A stretch of 10,821 bases of DNA, taken from NCBI GenBank assembly GCA_005883235.1, contig VAYE01000073.1, forward strand, positions 1 to 10,821. Reading direction: 5' to 3'. Below are positions 1-7,173 of this stretch, piece by piece. The stretch comes from Actinomycetota bacterium (lineage in GTDB: Bacteria; Actinomycetota; Thermoleophilia; Gaiellales; Gaiellaceae). Each line of letters opens with the position of its first letter. The first letter of the stretch is position 1. Position numbers and translations under genes: made by a program. Below the pieces are notes generated by a model. That model saw nothing but the letters and a program-made list of their open reading frames with translations. It did not search any database and was not told the DNA's origin.

Positions 1-2
1 CG

Positions 3-476
3 GCGCGCAACTCAGTGAGGACGACGTGCGAGGTGCTGGCGGCCGGCGTCGTCAGCGCGTTGCTCGGCATCGTGCCGTGGGCGATCTGGATCCGCGCGCA
101 CGGCATCCACGGCGTCTACCACGCTGATCTTGCCGAACTCGGTCGGCACGTGCATCGAATTGCGCCGTCGCTTGCCTCGCTCCTCGGCCACGGGTTCGAC
201 CCACTCGAATGGCTCCTCGTCCTCCCGACCGGCATCGCGGCGGTGCTGCTCGCGTACCGCTTCGGAGCGGCTCGCCGGACGGCGGCCTTCGTGACCGCGA
301 CCTTCCTGTCGAGCATCAGCCTCCTGGTGGTGACCTACTGGGCGACGTCCTACCCGTTCGCGTGGCACCTGCAGACCTCGGCAGACCGCGTCGTCGTCGC
401 TCCGATACTGCTCGTCGCCGTTCTGACGCCCGTCCTGCTCGAGTCGGTCCTGCGGGCCGGAGAGTCGACCCGCTAG
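3..476 (+). CDS. C-terminal part of a polytopic membrane protein, probably a GT39/ArnT-like glycosyltransferase
   Basis: The frame is open through the left edge, so the 157 visible residues are the end of a longer protein; the GTG at 15 is probably internal. About four hydrophobic segments can be seen: near residues 8-28, 66-84, 93-116 and 129-150. Between the last two lies WHLQTSADRVVVAP, which resembles the 'TS-DR' stretch near the C-terminus of actinobacterial dolichyl-phosphate-mannose-type (GT-C fold) membrane glycosyltransferases, as I recall them. The catalytic N-terminal loop lies outside the window, so the activity cannot be confirmed. The neighbouring flippase-like protein, GT2 and GT87 enzymes fit a role in glycan or glycolipid assembly at the membrane. 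Its TAG stop shares the palindrome CTAG with the stop of the convergent gene. A generic O-antigen ligase-like or unknown membrane protein is the alternative. Confidence 0.6.
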   Translation, partial: ARNSVRTTCEVLAAGVVSALLGIVPWAIWIRAHGIHGVYHADLAELGRHVHRIAPSLASLLGHGFDPLEWLLVLPTGIAAVLLAYRFGAARRTAAFVTATFLSSISLLVVTYWATSYPFAWHLQTSADRVVVAPILLVAVLTPVLLESVLRAGESTR

Positions 477-1477
477 GCCCGGTCGCGCACGACCGACAGA
501 TGCCGCTGAAGGGCGATCGCCCCTGCGACGACGTATGGGAAGAGGTTCAACCCATGGAGGGCGACCGCATACGAGAGCGCGGCCGAGCGGTCGACCGAGA
601 AGCCGGCGAGGACGCCGACCGTCGCGGCCTCGAAGACGCCGACGCCTCCGGGCGCCGCCGGCACGAGCAGAGTGAGGTTGGCAGCGGCGACGACGAGGAC
701 GGCGACGCCGAAGCCGAGCCGAAGGTGGAACGCCGGAAGGAGCGCCCACGCCGACAGGGCCAGGAGGAGCCACGATGTCGCTGTCAGCAAGGCCGCCGAG
801 GCTGCGAGCCGCCTGTCGCGCAGCGAGACGAGGCCGTGCCGGATGCTCGCCCCGCACTGGCGCGCCGTCGTGGCCGAGAGTCCCGGCACTCGCGAAAGCA
901 GCCGCTCGAGGCGGACGCCGTCCCTGCCGAAGAGGAAGGCCGCGGCGAGCGCCGCTGCGGTGACCGCGCCCGCGGCGATCGCCGCAGTCCGCACTTCGCG
1001 GCTCTCGGAGAGGAACGGCGCGCTCGCCAGGAGCAGCACTGCCAGAGCCAGCACGTCGTACAGGCGCTCGGCCGCCGTCGTCGCGAGCGCCTCGACGACT
1101 GGCGTGCCCGCCTCCCGTCTCACAGCAACCGCTCGGGCAAGCTCGCCTGGGCGCGCGGGAAGAAGGTTGTTGAGGAGATGGCCGATGAGAAAGGCACGGC
1201 CCACTGTTCGGAGTGGCGGTCGCCGTCCCGGTGCGAAGAGCAGCCACCAGCGCAGCCAACGCGTCACGACCGCGGCCGCAAGGGCCGCGCCGGAAGGAAG
1301 CAGGTACCACCAGTCGCTCTGCCGGAACGCGACGAGGAACGCGTGCGGGTCGACGCTCCGAATCGCGAGCCACGTCAGCAGAGCCGACAGGCAGAGGCCG
1401 GCTCCAACCAGTGCGTAGCGGTGCGACGCCCGCTCGCGAGCGGGCGCAAGCGACGCCTGGGCGAGCGGCTCAGCCAC
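473..1477 (-). CDS. Lysylphosphatidylglycerol synthase TM-region / UPF0104 family membrane protein (putative flippase)
   Basis: This 334-residue protein has about eight hydrophobic segments. It carries two hallmarks of the LPG_synthase_TM family (PF03706): NNLLPARPGELAR at residues 103-115 and PAAPGGVGVFEA at 273-284, followed by the C-terminal segment ending AIALQRHLS. No C-terminal catalytic acyl or lysyl transferase domain is present, so it is a stand-alone membrane unit of the kind thought to move lipids or lipid-linked sugars across the membrane. The frame is open back to 1603, but the GTG at 1477 is the better start. It lies in GTGGCTGA, overlapping the stop of the upstream GT2 gene by 8 bp, and the residues before it are low-complexity Arg/Ser. 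No Shine-Dalgarno is visible there, so translational coupling to the GT2 gene is likely. Membership of the family is well supported; the transported substrate is unknown. Confidence 0.85.
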   Translation of the reverse strand: MAEPLAQASLAPARERASHRYALVGAGLCLSALLTWLAIRSVDPHAFLVAFRQSDWWYLLPSGAALAAAVVTRWLRWWLLFAPGRRPPLRTVGRAFLIGHLLNNLLPARPGELARAVAVRREAGTPVVEALATTAAERLYDVLALAVLLLASAPFLSESREVRTAAIAAGAVTAAALAAAFLFGRDGVRLERLLSRVPGLSATTARQCGASIRHGLVSLRDRRLAASAALLTATSWLLLALSAWALLPAFHLRLGFGVAVLVVAAANLTLLVPAAPGGVGVFEAATVGVLAGFSVDRSAALSYAVALHGLNLFPYVVAGAIALQRHLSVVRDRA

Positions 1478-2237
1478 GAAGGCGAACAGCGACGAGGACC
1501 TTGATCGCCTTGAGCCCGTCCGTCCAGGTGATCTTCTTGCCCTCGCTGTACGTCCGCCCGTAGTACGCGATCGGAACCTCGTAGATCCGGAGCTTCTGGG
1601 CACAGACCTTGGCGGTGATCTCCGGCTCGATCGCGAAGTCGTTCTGCGTAAGAGTGAGCGAGCGCAGGACGTCGGCCCGGAACGCCTTGTAGCCGGTCTC
1701 CATGTCCGAGAGCGTCGTGTTGAAGAGGACGTTCGTCAGCAGGCTCAGAACCCGGTTCCCGACGAGGTGCCAGAAGAGGTACGCGCGCTGCGGCCGGCCG
1801 CCGGAGAGCCGCGACCCGTAGACGACGTCCGCCACGCCGCGGACGATGGGCTCGACCAGCGTCGGGACGTCCGCAGGGTCGTACTCCATGTCGGCGTCCT
1901 GGACGACGACGATTTCCCCGTCGATAAGTGGAACGGCGGCGCGAATCGCCGCGCCCTTCCCTCGATTCGGCTGATGGACGACGTGCCGGCCGACACCGGC
2001 CGCAACCCATCGATCGAGGAGCTCGGACGTCCCGTCCCACGATCCGTCGTCGACAGCGATGACCTGAGCGTCGATCCCGAGCGCCTCGACGCGCTCGAGA
2101 ACCTCGCCGACCGTCCGAGCTTCGTTGAACACCGGGACGACGAAGCTGATCCGAGGCGCAGGCGAAGGACTCGGCGGTGGAACCTCGAGTACCTCGAGCC
2201 GAGGCAGGACCGGCGCACGCTGCGGCTCAGCGCTCAT
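1470..2237 (-). CDS. Family 2 glycosyltransferase, DPM1-like (polyprenyl-phosphate glycosyltransferase type)
   Basis: The 255-residue product has a GT-A fold signature. FVVPVFNE opens the nucleotide-binding domain after a Pro-rich N-terminal stretch, DDGS lies at 63-66, QDADMEYDP (the DxD-type metal/nucleotide-sugar motif) at 113-121, and DMETGYKAF at 178-186. These are typical of soluble dolichyl/polyprenyl-phosphate mannose or glucose synthases, which transfer a sugar from a nucleotide donor to a lipid phosphate on the cytoplasmic face. No C-terminal TM segments are present, unlike GtrB. The ATG at 2237 was chosen because the frame upstream (to 2453) gives poor composition and would run into the divergent gene's promoter; no clear Shine-Dalgarno is seen. 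It is first in a two-gene leftward unit with the flippase-like gene, and the reading frames overlap by 8 bp. The product could supply the lipid-linked donor for the neighbouring membrane glycosyltransferases. The donor sugar cannot be told. Confidence 0.88.
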   Translation of the reverse strand: MSAEPQRAPVLPRLEVLEVPPPSPSPAPRISFVVPVFNEARTVGEVLERVEALGIDAQVIAVDDGSWDGTSELLDRWVAAGVGRHVVHQPNRGKGAAIRAAVPLIDGEIVVVQDADMEYDPADVPTLVEPIVRGVADVVYGSRLSGGRPQRAYLFWHLVGNRVLSLLTNVLFNTTLSDMETGYKAFRADVLRSLTLTQNDFAIEPEITAKVCAQKLRIYEVPIAYYGRTYSEGKKITWTDGLKAIKVLVAVRLRG

Positions 2238-2361
2238 CGAATTGATGGTGGGCGCCTCGCGATTGGTCGAACACACCCGGGCGGATAGGCGATGCTCGAC
2301 CTTCTCGCGGTGGTCGAAAGCGGCCGCGGGCGTTGAATTCGGCTCAGTGGCAGCCACGACG
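2238..2361. promoter_or_regulatory. Divergent promoter region between GT2 and GT87 genes
   Basis: This 124 bp gap separates two divergently transcribed glycosyltransferase genes, so promoters for both must lie here or inside the genes. On the + strand TTGGTC (2263-2268) and TAGGCG (2286-2291) are separated by 17 bp and form a weak sigma70-like candidate for the GT87 gene. No convincing pair is seen for the leftward gene. Neither start codon has a good Shine-Dalgarno sequence. Confidence 0.3.
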
Positions 2362-3495
2362 ATGCGGCTCGCACCGGTGCGGGAACAGCGGAGCCTGCTC
2401 GACCTCTCGGCGGGGCCGCTCGTGCTCGTGGGCGCGGCCGTAGCCGCGCTCACCCTCTACATGGCGGTGAGGGGCTCGATCTATGGCTTCGACTTCCACG
2501 GAGGCGCTTGGCCGGCCGGGAGAGACATCCTCGCCGGACATTCGCCCTACCCTGCTCCGAACCCGGCGAAGCTCCTCGTCCCCGGCAACTCCTACATCCC
2601 GCCGCCGCCGCTCGCCTTCCTGAGCGTCCCCTTCTCGCTCCTGCCGTTCGTGCCGGCGGTCGTGGCGTGGGGCGTCGCGTGTACGGCTGCTCTCGTCCTC
2701 GCCTTGAGGATCGTCGGCGTTCGTGATTGGCGCGTGTACGGACTGGCGCTGACGTCCTTCCCCTTCGTCGCCAGCCTCGGCCTCGGCCAGCCGGACGGGC
2801 TGCTGGCGCTCGGCGTCGCGGTTGCATGGCGCTATCGCAGCTCGTGGCGCGGCGCCGCGGCCGTCGGAATGGTCATAGCGGTGAAGCTCCTCGCGTGGCC
2901 GCTCCTGATCTGGCTGCTGGCGACGAGGCGCTTCAAACAGGCTGGAGTGGCGACAGCGGTCGCGATCGGATCGGTCGGCGGCAGCTGGGCGCTGATCGGG
3001 TTCAAGGGGATATCGGAATACAGGCACCTGCTCGCCGCTGACGCGACGGCCTTCCAGGTCAGGTCGCACTCGGTGGTCGCGGCGGCACTCCGGCTCGGGA
3101 CGAACGAGCGCACGGCCAAGGTGCTCGCGATCGTAGTGGCCGTCGCGGTGGCGGCCGCGGTCGTGAGGCTTTCGAGCGATCGCGACGTCGGCTTTTTCGC
3201 GGCGGCCCTGTCGTTCGGGCTCCTTGTCTCTCCCATCCTCTGGACGCACTATCTCGTCGTCCTGTTGGTGCCGCTCGCCATCGCGCACAAGCGAGCCGAC
3301 GCGGCCTGGCTGCTGACGATCGCCTACTGGATCTCGCCGCTCGAGCCGCCGCTGCACGTCTGGAAGATCGTGTTCGTCCTCCTGCTCACCGCGGCCCTGA
3401 GCGTCCTCGCCGCTCGTCGCGTGCGCCCGGAGACGTTTGCTCGGCAGCCGGCCGGCCGAGTGCCGCTCCAAGCGGTTACGCCCGGGTCTCCTTAG
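2362..3495 (+). CDS. GT87/DUF2029-type integral membrane glycosyltransferase
   Basis: This 377-residue polytopic membrane protein has roughly eight to ten hydrophobic segments. The layout matches DUF2029/GT87 (GT-C fold) proteins. After the first TM there is a periplasmic loop with YGFDFHGGAWPAGRDIL at 41-57, whose Asp44 is the likely catalytic acid or base. Next come SPYPAP, the LGQPDGLLAL segment at 141-150, a conserved-looking Lys175 in AVKLLAWPLL, and SPILWTHY at 290-297. Family members use polyprenyl-phosphate sugars to extend mannans, arabinans or lipid glycans outside the membrane, which fits the adjacent GT2 and flippase genes. The ATG at 2362 is chosen; GTG at 2347 would add five residues, and the upstream open frame from 2125 overlaps the divergent GT2 gene. 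The last 25 residues are polar and cytoplasmic-looking. The sugar and acceptor are unknown. Confidence 0.82.
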   Translation: MRLAPVREQRSLLDLSAGPLVLVGAAVAALTLYMAVRGSIYGFDFHGGAWPAGRDILAGHSPYPAPNPAKLLVPGNSYIPPPPLAFLSVPFSLLPFVPAVVAWGVACTAALVLALRIVGVRDWRVYGLALTSFPFVASLGLGQPDGLLALGVAVAWRYRSSWRGAAAVGMVIAVKLLAWPLLIWLLATRRFKQAGVATAVAIGSVGGSWALIGFKGISEYRHLLAADATAFQVRSHSVVAAALRLGTNERTAKVLAIVVAVAVAAAVVRLSSDRDVGFFAAALSFGLLVSPILWTHYLVVLLVPLAIAHKRADAAWLLTIAYWISPLEPPLHVWKIVFVLLLTAALSVLAARRVRPETFARQPAGRVPLQAVTPGSP

Positions 3496-3511
3496 GCGAG
3501 CGCGAGCTCGT
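3496..3511 (+). terminator. Small hairpin directly after the GT87 stop
   Basis: GCGAGC (3496-3501) pairs with GCTCGT (3506-3511) around a GCGA loop, giving six pairs including one G-U. It begins at the base after the TAG stop and is followed by a pyrimidine-rich but not U-only tract (3518-3534). It may be a weak terminator; chance cannot be ruled out in DNA this GC-rich. Confidence 0.25.
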
Positions 3512-3535
3512 CCGCTCCGATCCTCTCTCTATCTG

Positions 3536-3562
3536 TTGGTGCGCATGTTGGCGGGTTAGGCT
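3536..3562 (+). promoter_or_regulatory. Weak putative promoter for a leaderless cyclase transcript
   Basis: TAGGCT at 3557-3562 has the TAnnnT form of an actinobacterial -10 element and ends six bases before the GTG at 3569. That is the spacing expected for leaderless transcription, and no Shine-Dalgarno sequence precedes this GTG. The best upstream partner, TTGGTG at 3536-3541, gives only a 15 bp spacer, so the -35 assignment is poor. Confidence 0.22.
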
Positions 3563-3568
3563 CTCGAC

Positions 3569-4135
3569 GTGACCGTCTGCTCGAAGTGTGGCGCCGAGAA
3601 CCGGGCCGACGCGAAGTTCTGCGGCGAGTGTGGCGCCGGCTTGGCGGCGCTCTGCCCCGCGTGCAGCACTCCGAATGAGCCGGGGCGGAAGTTCTGCTAC
3701 GAGTGCGGCGCGTCGCTCGGAAGCTTGCCCGGATCGGCCGCGACGGCTCCGGCGCAGCCGCGCGAGACGCCGGCGGCTGAGCGTCGTTTGGTGACGGTGT
3801 TGTTCGCGGATCTGGTCGGCTTCACGACGTTGTCGGAGTCGCGGGATGCCGAGGAGGTGCGGGAGCTGCTGTCGCGCTATTTCGACACGTGCCGGCGGCT
3901 GATCGGGCTGTACGGCGGCACGGTCGAGAAGTTCATCGGCGACGCGGTGATGGCGGTCTGGGGGACGCCGACGGCGACCGAGGATGATGCCGAGCGGGCC
4001 GTGCGCGCGGCGCTCGACCTGGTCACCGCTGTTTCGGCGCTCGGCGACGAGGTCGGCGCGCCCGAGCTTCGGGCCCGCGCTGGAGTCCTCACCGGCGAGG
4101 CGGCGGTGACGAGGAGGCGGGCTCCTTCGAGTTGA
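3569..4135 (+). CDS. Double zinc-ribbon plus truncated class III nucleotide cyclase domain (N-terminal fragment of a split regulator)
   Basis: The 188-residue product opens with two CxxC-x10-CxxC zinc ribbons (Cys4/7/18/21 and Cys29/32/43/46), then an Ala/Pro linker and the start of an adenylate/guanylate cyclase domain. ERRLVTVLFADLVGFT gives the first metal Asp (D81). KFIGDAVMAVWG gives the second (D125) and the likely base-selecting Lys121. The domain follows the family pattern to GVLTGEAAVT (about residues 172-181) and then breaks into RRRAPSS and a stop. The expected next stretch, with GDLVNTASR-type residues holding the transition-state Asn and Arg, is absent. As it stands the domain should be catalytically dead. 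Residues matching the family resume in another frame at about 4111, so this is the front part of one original gene with the next entry. The GTG start places the first ribbon at the N-terminus; no other start fits better. Confidence 0.75.
   Translation: MTVCSKCGAENRADAKFCGECGAGLAALCPACSTPNEPGRKFCYECGASLGSLPGSAATAPAQPRETPAAERRLVTVLFADLVGFTTLSESRDAEEVRELLSRYFDTCRRLIGLYGGTVEKFIGDAVMAVWGTPTATEDDAERAVRAALDLVTAVSALGDEVGAPELRARAGVLTGEAAVTRRRAPSS
4106..4117 (+). other. Inferred deletion and frameshift junction inside the cyclase domain
   Basis: Up to about 4111 the frame of 3569 encodes normal cyclase sequence (TGEAAVT). From about 4111 the frame shifted by -1 encodes EEAGSFELKGKEG, which in intact relatives follows the cyclase domain directly. 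Relatives known to me have about 45 residues between these points, so a deletion of a length equal to 1 mod 3, around 139 bp, explains both the missing segment and the frame change. The junction sequence ACGAGGAGGCGG allows short microhomology. The estimate is from memory of the family, not from an alignment. Confidence 0.6.
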
Positions 4136-6957
4136 AGGGCAAGGAGGGACTGACGCCGCTCTGGCGGGCACAGCGGGTCGTCTCCGGGTTGCGCGGCTCG
4201 CTCAAGTCGCAGGGGCTGGAGGCGCCGTTCGTCGGGCGCGACCGTGAGCTGCGGCAGATCAAGGACCTCTTCCACGGCTGCGCCGACGAGCAGAAGGCAC
4301 ACCTCGTCTCCGTCACGGGCATCGCCGGGATCGGCAAGTCGCGGCTGGCGTGGGAGTTCTACAAGTACTTCGACGGCATCGCCGAGACGGTTTACTGGCA
4401 TCGCGGGCGATGTCTCTCCTACGGCGAGGGCGTGACCTACTGGGCGCTCGCGGACATGGTGCGCATGCGCTGCCGCATCTCCGAGGAGGAGGAGCAGACA
4501 TCCGCGCAGGCCAAGCTGCACGCCACGCTGGAGGAGCACATCCTCGACCCCGAGGAGCGGGGCTTCGTCGAGCCCCGGCTGGCGCACCTGCTCGGGCTGG
4601 CCGACCACCAGGCTCGCGACCAGCAGGACCTCTTCGCCGCCTGGCGTCTCTTCTTCGAGCGTCTGGCCGAGAGCTATCCGACCGTGCTCGCCTTCGAGGA
4701 CATGCAATGGGCCGACGCGAGCCTGCTCGACTTCGTCGAGTACCTGCTCGACTGGTCGCGAAGCTCGCCGATCTTCGTGGTCACGCTGGCGCGGCCGGAG
4801 CTTCTCGAGCGGCGGCCGACCTGGGGCGCCGCGCAGCGCAGCTTCAGCTCGCTCTACCTGGAGCCGCTCTCGTCGCAGGCGATGGAGGAGCTGCTGACCG
4901 GGCTCGTGCCGGGGCTGCCCTCGGAGGTACGCGACCGGATCCTCGCGCGCGCCGAGGGCGTGCCGCTCTACGCGGTCGAGACGGTGCGAATGTTGCTCGA
5001 CCGCGGGCTGCTCGTCCAGGCAGGCCCCGCCTACCGGCTAACGGGGCCGGTCGAGGCGCTCGAGGTTCCGGAAACGCTGCACGCGCTGATCGCCGCCAGG
5101 CTCGATGGGGCGACGGCGGAGGAGCGGCGGCTGCTCCAGGACGCTGCAGTGCTCGGCAAGACCTTCACGAGAGACGCGCTGGCCGCGCTCGCGGGCGCCG
5201 ACATTGAGATCGAGCCGCTGCTCACGGCCCTCGTGCGCAAGGAGGTGCTCGGTGTGCAGGCCGACCCGCGCTCGCCCGAGCATGGCCAGTACGGCTTCCT
5301 GCAGGACCTCCTGCGCCACGTCGCCTACGAGACGCTCTCGAAGCGAGAGCGTCGCGCCAGGCATCTCGCGGCCGCCGCCCACCTGAGCGCTGCCTTCGCC
5401 GCCGACGAGGACGAGGTGATCGAGGTGATCGCCTCCCATTACCTGGCCGCCCACGAGACAGGCCCGGACGCGGCAGATGCAGCCGAGATCAAGGAGAAGG
5501 CGCGTGCGATGCTGGCGCGGGCCGGGGAGCGCGCCGCCTCGCTCGCCGCGGCCGCGGAAGCGAGACGCTACTTCGAACAGGCAGCGGAGCTGACGGAGGA
5601 TCGGTCGGAGAAGGCGACACTCATCGACCGCGCCGGCGAGATGGCCGCGAGCGCTGGTGATCCGGACGCGGCGCGCCGGCTGTTCGAGGAGTCGATCGAG
5701 CTGCACGAGCAGCAGGGCGACACGCACGCCGCCTCCCGGGTTCTCTCGAGTCTCGGTAGGGTCGACCTCTTCACGGGGCGTCGCGACGAGGCAATGGCAC
5801 GGATGGAGCGCGCCTTCGCCGTCATCTCGGCGGACGAGCCCGACGAGGATCTCGCGCTGCTGGCGGCGCGTCTCGCGCTCGGGTACTGGTTCAGCGGCGA
5901 GCTCGAGCGTGCCGCCGAGCGCGCCGAGCTGGCGTTGGACATCTCCGAAGCGCATGCATACCCTGAGCCGCTCACGCTCGCGCTGCGCGCGAAGGCGGGC
6001 GTCGCCCTGAGTCGGGGACATGCCGAGGAGTCCGGTGCGCTCCTCAAGCGAACCGTGGAGATAGCACTCGACAGTGACCTCGGACAAGAGGCCGGCAACT
6101 GCTACTTCAACCTCTCCGACCAGTGCTTTCGGCGTGACGCGTACGCCGATGCGCTCGGATACCTCGACGAGGCCCTCGCCCTCGCACGGAAGCTCGGGAA
6201 CCGGCCCGAGGAATGGGCTGTGCTGGCCGAGCGGACCTACGCTCTCTGCATGCTCGGCCGCTGGGACGAGGCGCAGGCAATGAGCGAGGAGTTCACCCAG
6301 GAACAGATCGACGCCGGCGGCGTCGTGCTCAGCCTGCTCCAGACGGGCGTCGTGATCCACATTCAGCGCGGCGAGCTCGACGGCGCGCGCCGCATCTTCT
6401 CGATGTTCTCCCGGCTCGAAGAGTCCACCGACGTCCAGGAGCGCTCCATGTACCTGGGATCGCGAGCCTGCCTGCGCGGGGCGGAAGGGCGACCGCACGA
6501 GGCGCTCGCCGACGGCGAGGCGACCATCGAAGCGGGCCGCGCCCTCAACATCTCCGCACAGGCCGTGAAGCAGGGCCTCGTCGAGGCGATCGAAGCCGCG
6601 TTCATCCTAGGCGAGGCGACGAAGATCGAGGAGCTGCTCACCTCGATCGAGACCGTTCCCCCCGGCTCCCGACCGCCCTACCTCGACGCCCAGGCACGGC
6701 GCTTCCGTGCCCGCCTCGCAGGAGACGCGGCAGGCTACGAGGCCGCCGCCGAGCAGTTCCGCGAGCTCGACATCCCCTTCTGGCTCGCGGTCACCCTGCT
6801 CGAACACGCCGAGTGGCTCGCTGCACAAGGGCGCGCCGCGGAGGCAGAGACGCACCTCGACGAGGCGCGCGAGATCTTCGAGCGCCTCGAGGCAGCCCCC
6901 TGGCTCGAGCGAGTCACAGCGGCTGCCGCCGAGCCGAAGGCGCACGTCCCCGCATGA
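4132..6957 (+). CDS. AAA/NACHT-like ATPase with TPR repeats (C-terminal part of the split cyclase regulator)
   Basis: The 941 residues start with the end of the cyclase-ATPase linker (KGKEGLTPLWRAQRVV). An AAA_16-type P-loop ATPase follows, with FVGRDREL at 33-40, Walker A GIAGIGKS at 63-70 and Walker B TVLAFEDMQWAD at 184-195. A winged-helix-like region leads into helical TPR-type repeats from about residue 475 to the end. This is the usual body of large actinobacterial signalling ATPases fused to cyclase domains, comparable in design to MalT/LuxR-large or STAND proteins, where TPRs sense a partner and the ATPase switches state. No DNA-binding domain is seen. The only start after the last in-frame stop is TTG at 4132, overlapping the upstream stop as TTGA. 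An AGGAGG (4112-4117) lies 14 bases before it, a long spacing. The length and clean frame argue against long decay. It may still be expressed as a separate ATPase/TPR protein. Confidence 0.75.
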   Translation: MKGKEGLTPLWRAQRVVSGLRGSLKSQGLEAPFVGRDRELRQIKDLFHGCADEQKAHLVSVTGIAGIGKSRLAWEFYKYFDGIAETVYWHRGRCLSYGEGVTYWALADMVRMRCRISEEEEQTSAQAKLHATLEEHILDPEERGFVEPRLAHLLGLADHQARDQQDLFAAWRLFFERLAESYPTVLAFEDMQWADASLLDFVEYLLDWSRSSPIFVVTLARPELLERRPTWGAAQRSFSSLYLEPLSSQAMEELLTGLVPGLPSEVRDRILARAEGVPLYAVETVRMLLDRGLLVQAGPAYRLTGPVEALEVPETLHALIAARLDGATAEERRLLQDAAVLGKTFTRDALAALAGADIEIEPLLTALVRKEVLGVQADPRSPEHGQYGFLQDLLRHVAYETLSKRERRARHLAAAAHLSAAFAADEDEVIEVIASHYLAAHETGPDAADAAEIKEKARAMLARAGERAASLAAAAEARRYFEQAAELTEDRSEKATLIDRAGEMAASAGDPDAARRLFEESIELHEQQGDTHAASRVLSSLGRVDLFTGRRDEAMARMERAFAVISADEPDEDLALLAARLALGYWFSGELERAAERAELALDISEAHAYPEPLTLALRAKAGVALSRGHAEESGALLKRTVEIALDSDLGQEAGNCYFNLSDQCFRRDAYADALGYLDEALALARKLGNRPEEWAVLAERTYALCMLGRWDEAQAMSEEFTQEQIDAGGVVLSLLQTGVVIHIQRGELDGARRIFSMFSRLEESTDVQERSMYLGSRACLRGAEGRPHEALADGEATIEAGRALNISAQAVKQGLVEAIEAAFILGEATKIEELLTSIETVPPGSRPPYLDAQARRFRARLAGDAAGYEAAAEQFRELDIPFWLAVTLLEHAEWLAAQGRAAEAETHLDEAREIFERLEAAPWLERVTAAAAEPKAHVPA

Positions 6958-7173
6958 AAGGACCGCCCACGTGTACTCACAGGCGGGTTTGCGGTTTGCA
7001 AGGAAGGCTACGAGGTGTCTGGGCGGGAGCGCGGCGACCTTCGGCCGCTCCTGTCGCTTTGGGCGAGCGAAAGGCGGGGATCAACCCCCCTCCCCCGAGG
7101 CCGGGAGCCGCCCCCGCTCTTGGCGCTCGCCCGAGCGCGAGTCGTACTGCTCGCGGGATAGGAGCTACGGCAC
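6958..7173. other. Convergent intergenic spacer
   Basis: These 216 bp lie between the 3' ends of the TPR gene and a leftward response regulator gene. No plausible gene is visible. It contains a short GGGG/CCCC hairpin (7076-7088) running into a C-rich tract (7085-7095), and a better hairpin at 7123-7138. It most likely serves transcription termination from both sides. Confidence 0.5.
7123..7138. terminator. GC-rich hairpin between convergent genes
   Basis: GCGCTC (7123-7128) pairs perfectly with GAGCGC (7133-7138) around a four-base loop. Its position between two convergent 3' ends suits a bidirectional terminator. There is no T tract on either side, so it would be a non-canonical terminator of the kind common in high-GC actinobacteria. 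Confidence 0.3.

Noticed and set aside
12..1504. Long open frames antisense to, or in other frames of, the first two genes (for example 12-1373 minus and 209-1504 plus)
   Set aside because: They are Arg/Pro/Gly-rich with no domain or hydrophobic pattern, while the overlapping frames encode recognisable membrane proteins. GC-rich DNA commonly gives such shadows.
2344..3471. Long minus-strand frame opposite the GT87 gene
   Set aside because: Its product is highly charged and of low complexity, whereas the + frame has a clear polytopic GT87 layout.
5038..6498. Minus-strand frame of 486 codons inside the TPR region
   Set aside because: No recognisable motifs; the + frame carries repeated helical TPR-type sequence with normal composition.
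7076..7115. G-quadruplex-forming tract on the minus strand from the C-rich runs
   Set aside because: Only three adequate G-runs with uneven spacing can be seen. In DNA this GC-rich it is weak evidence.
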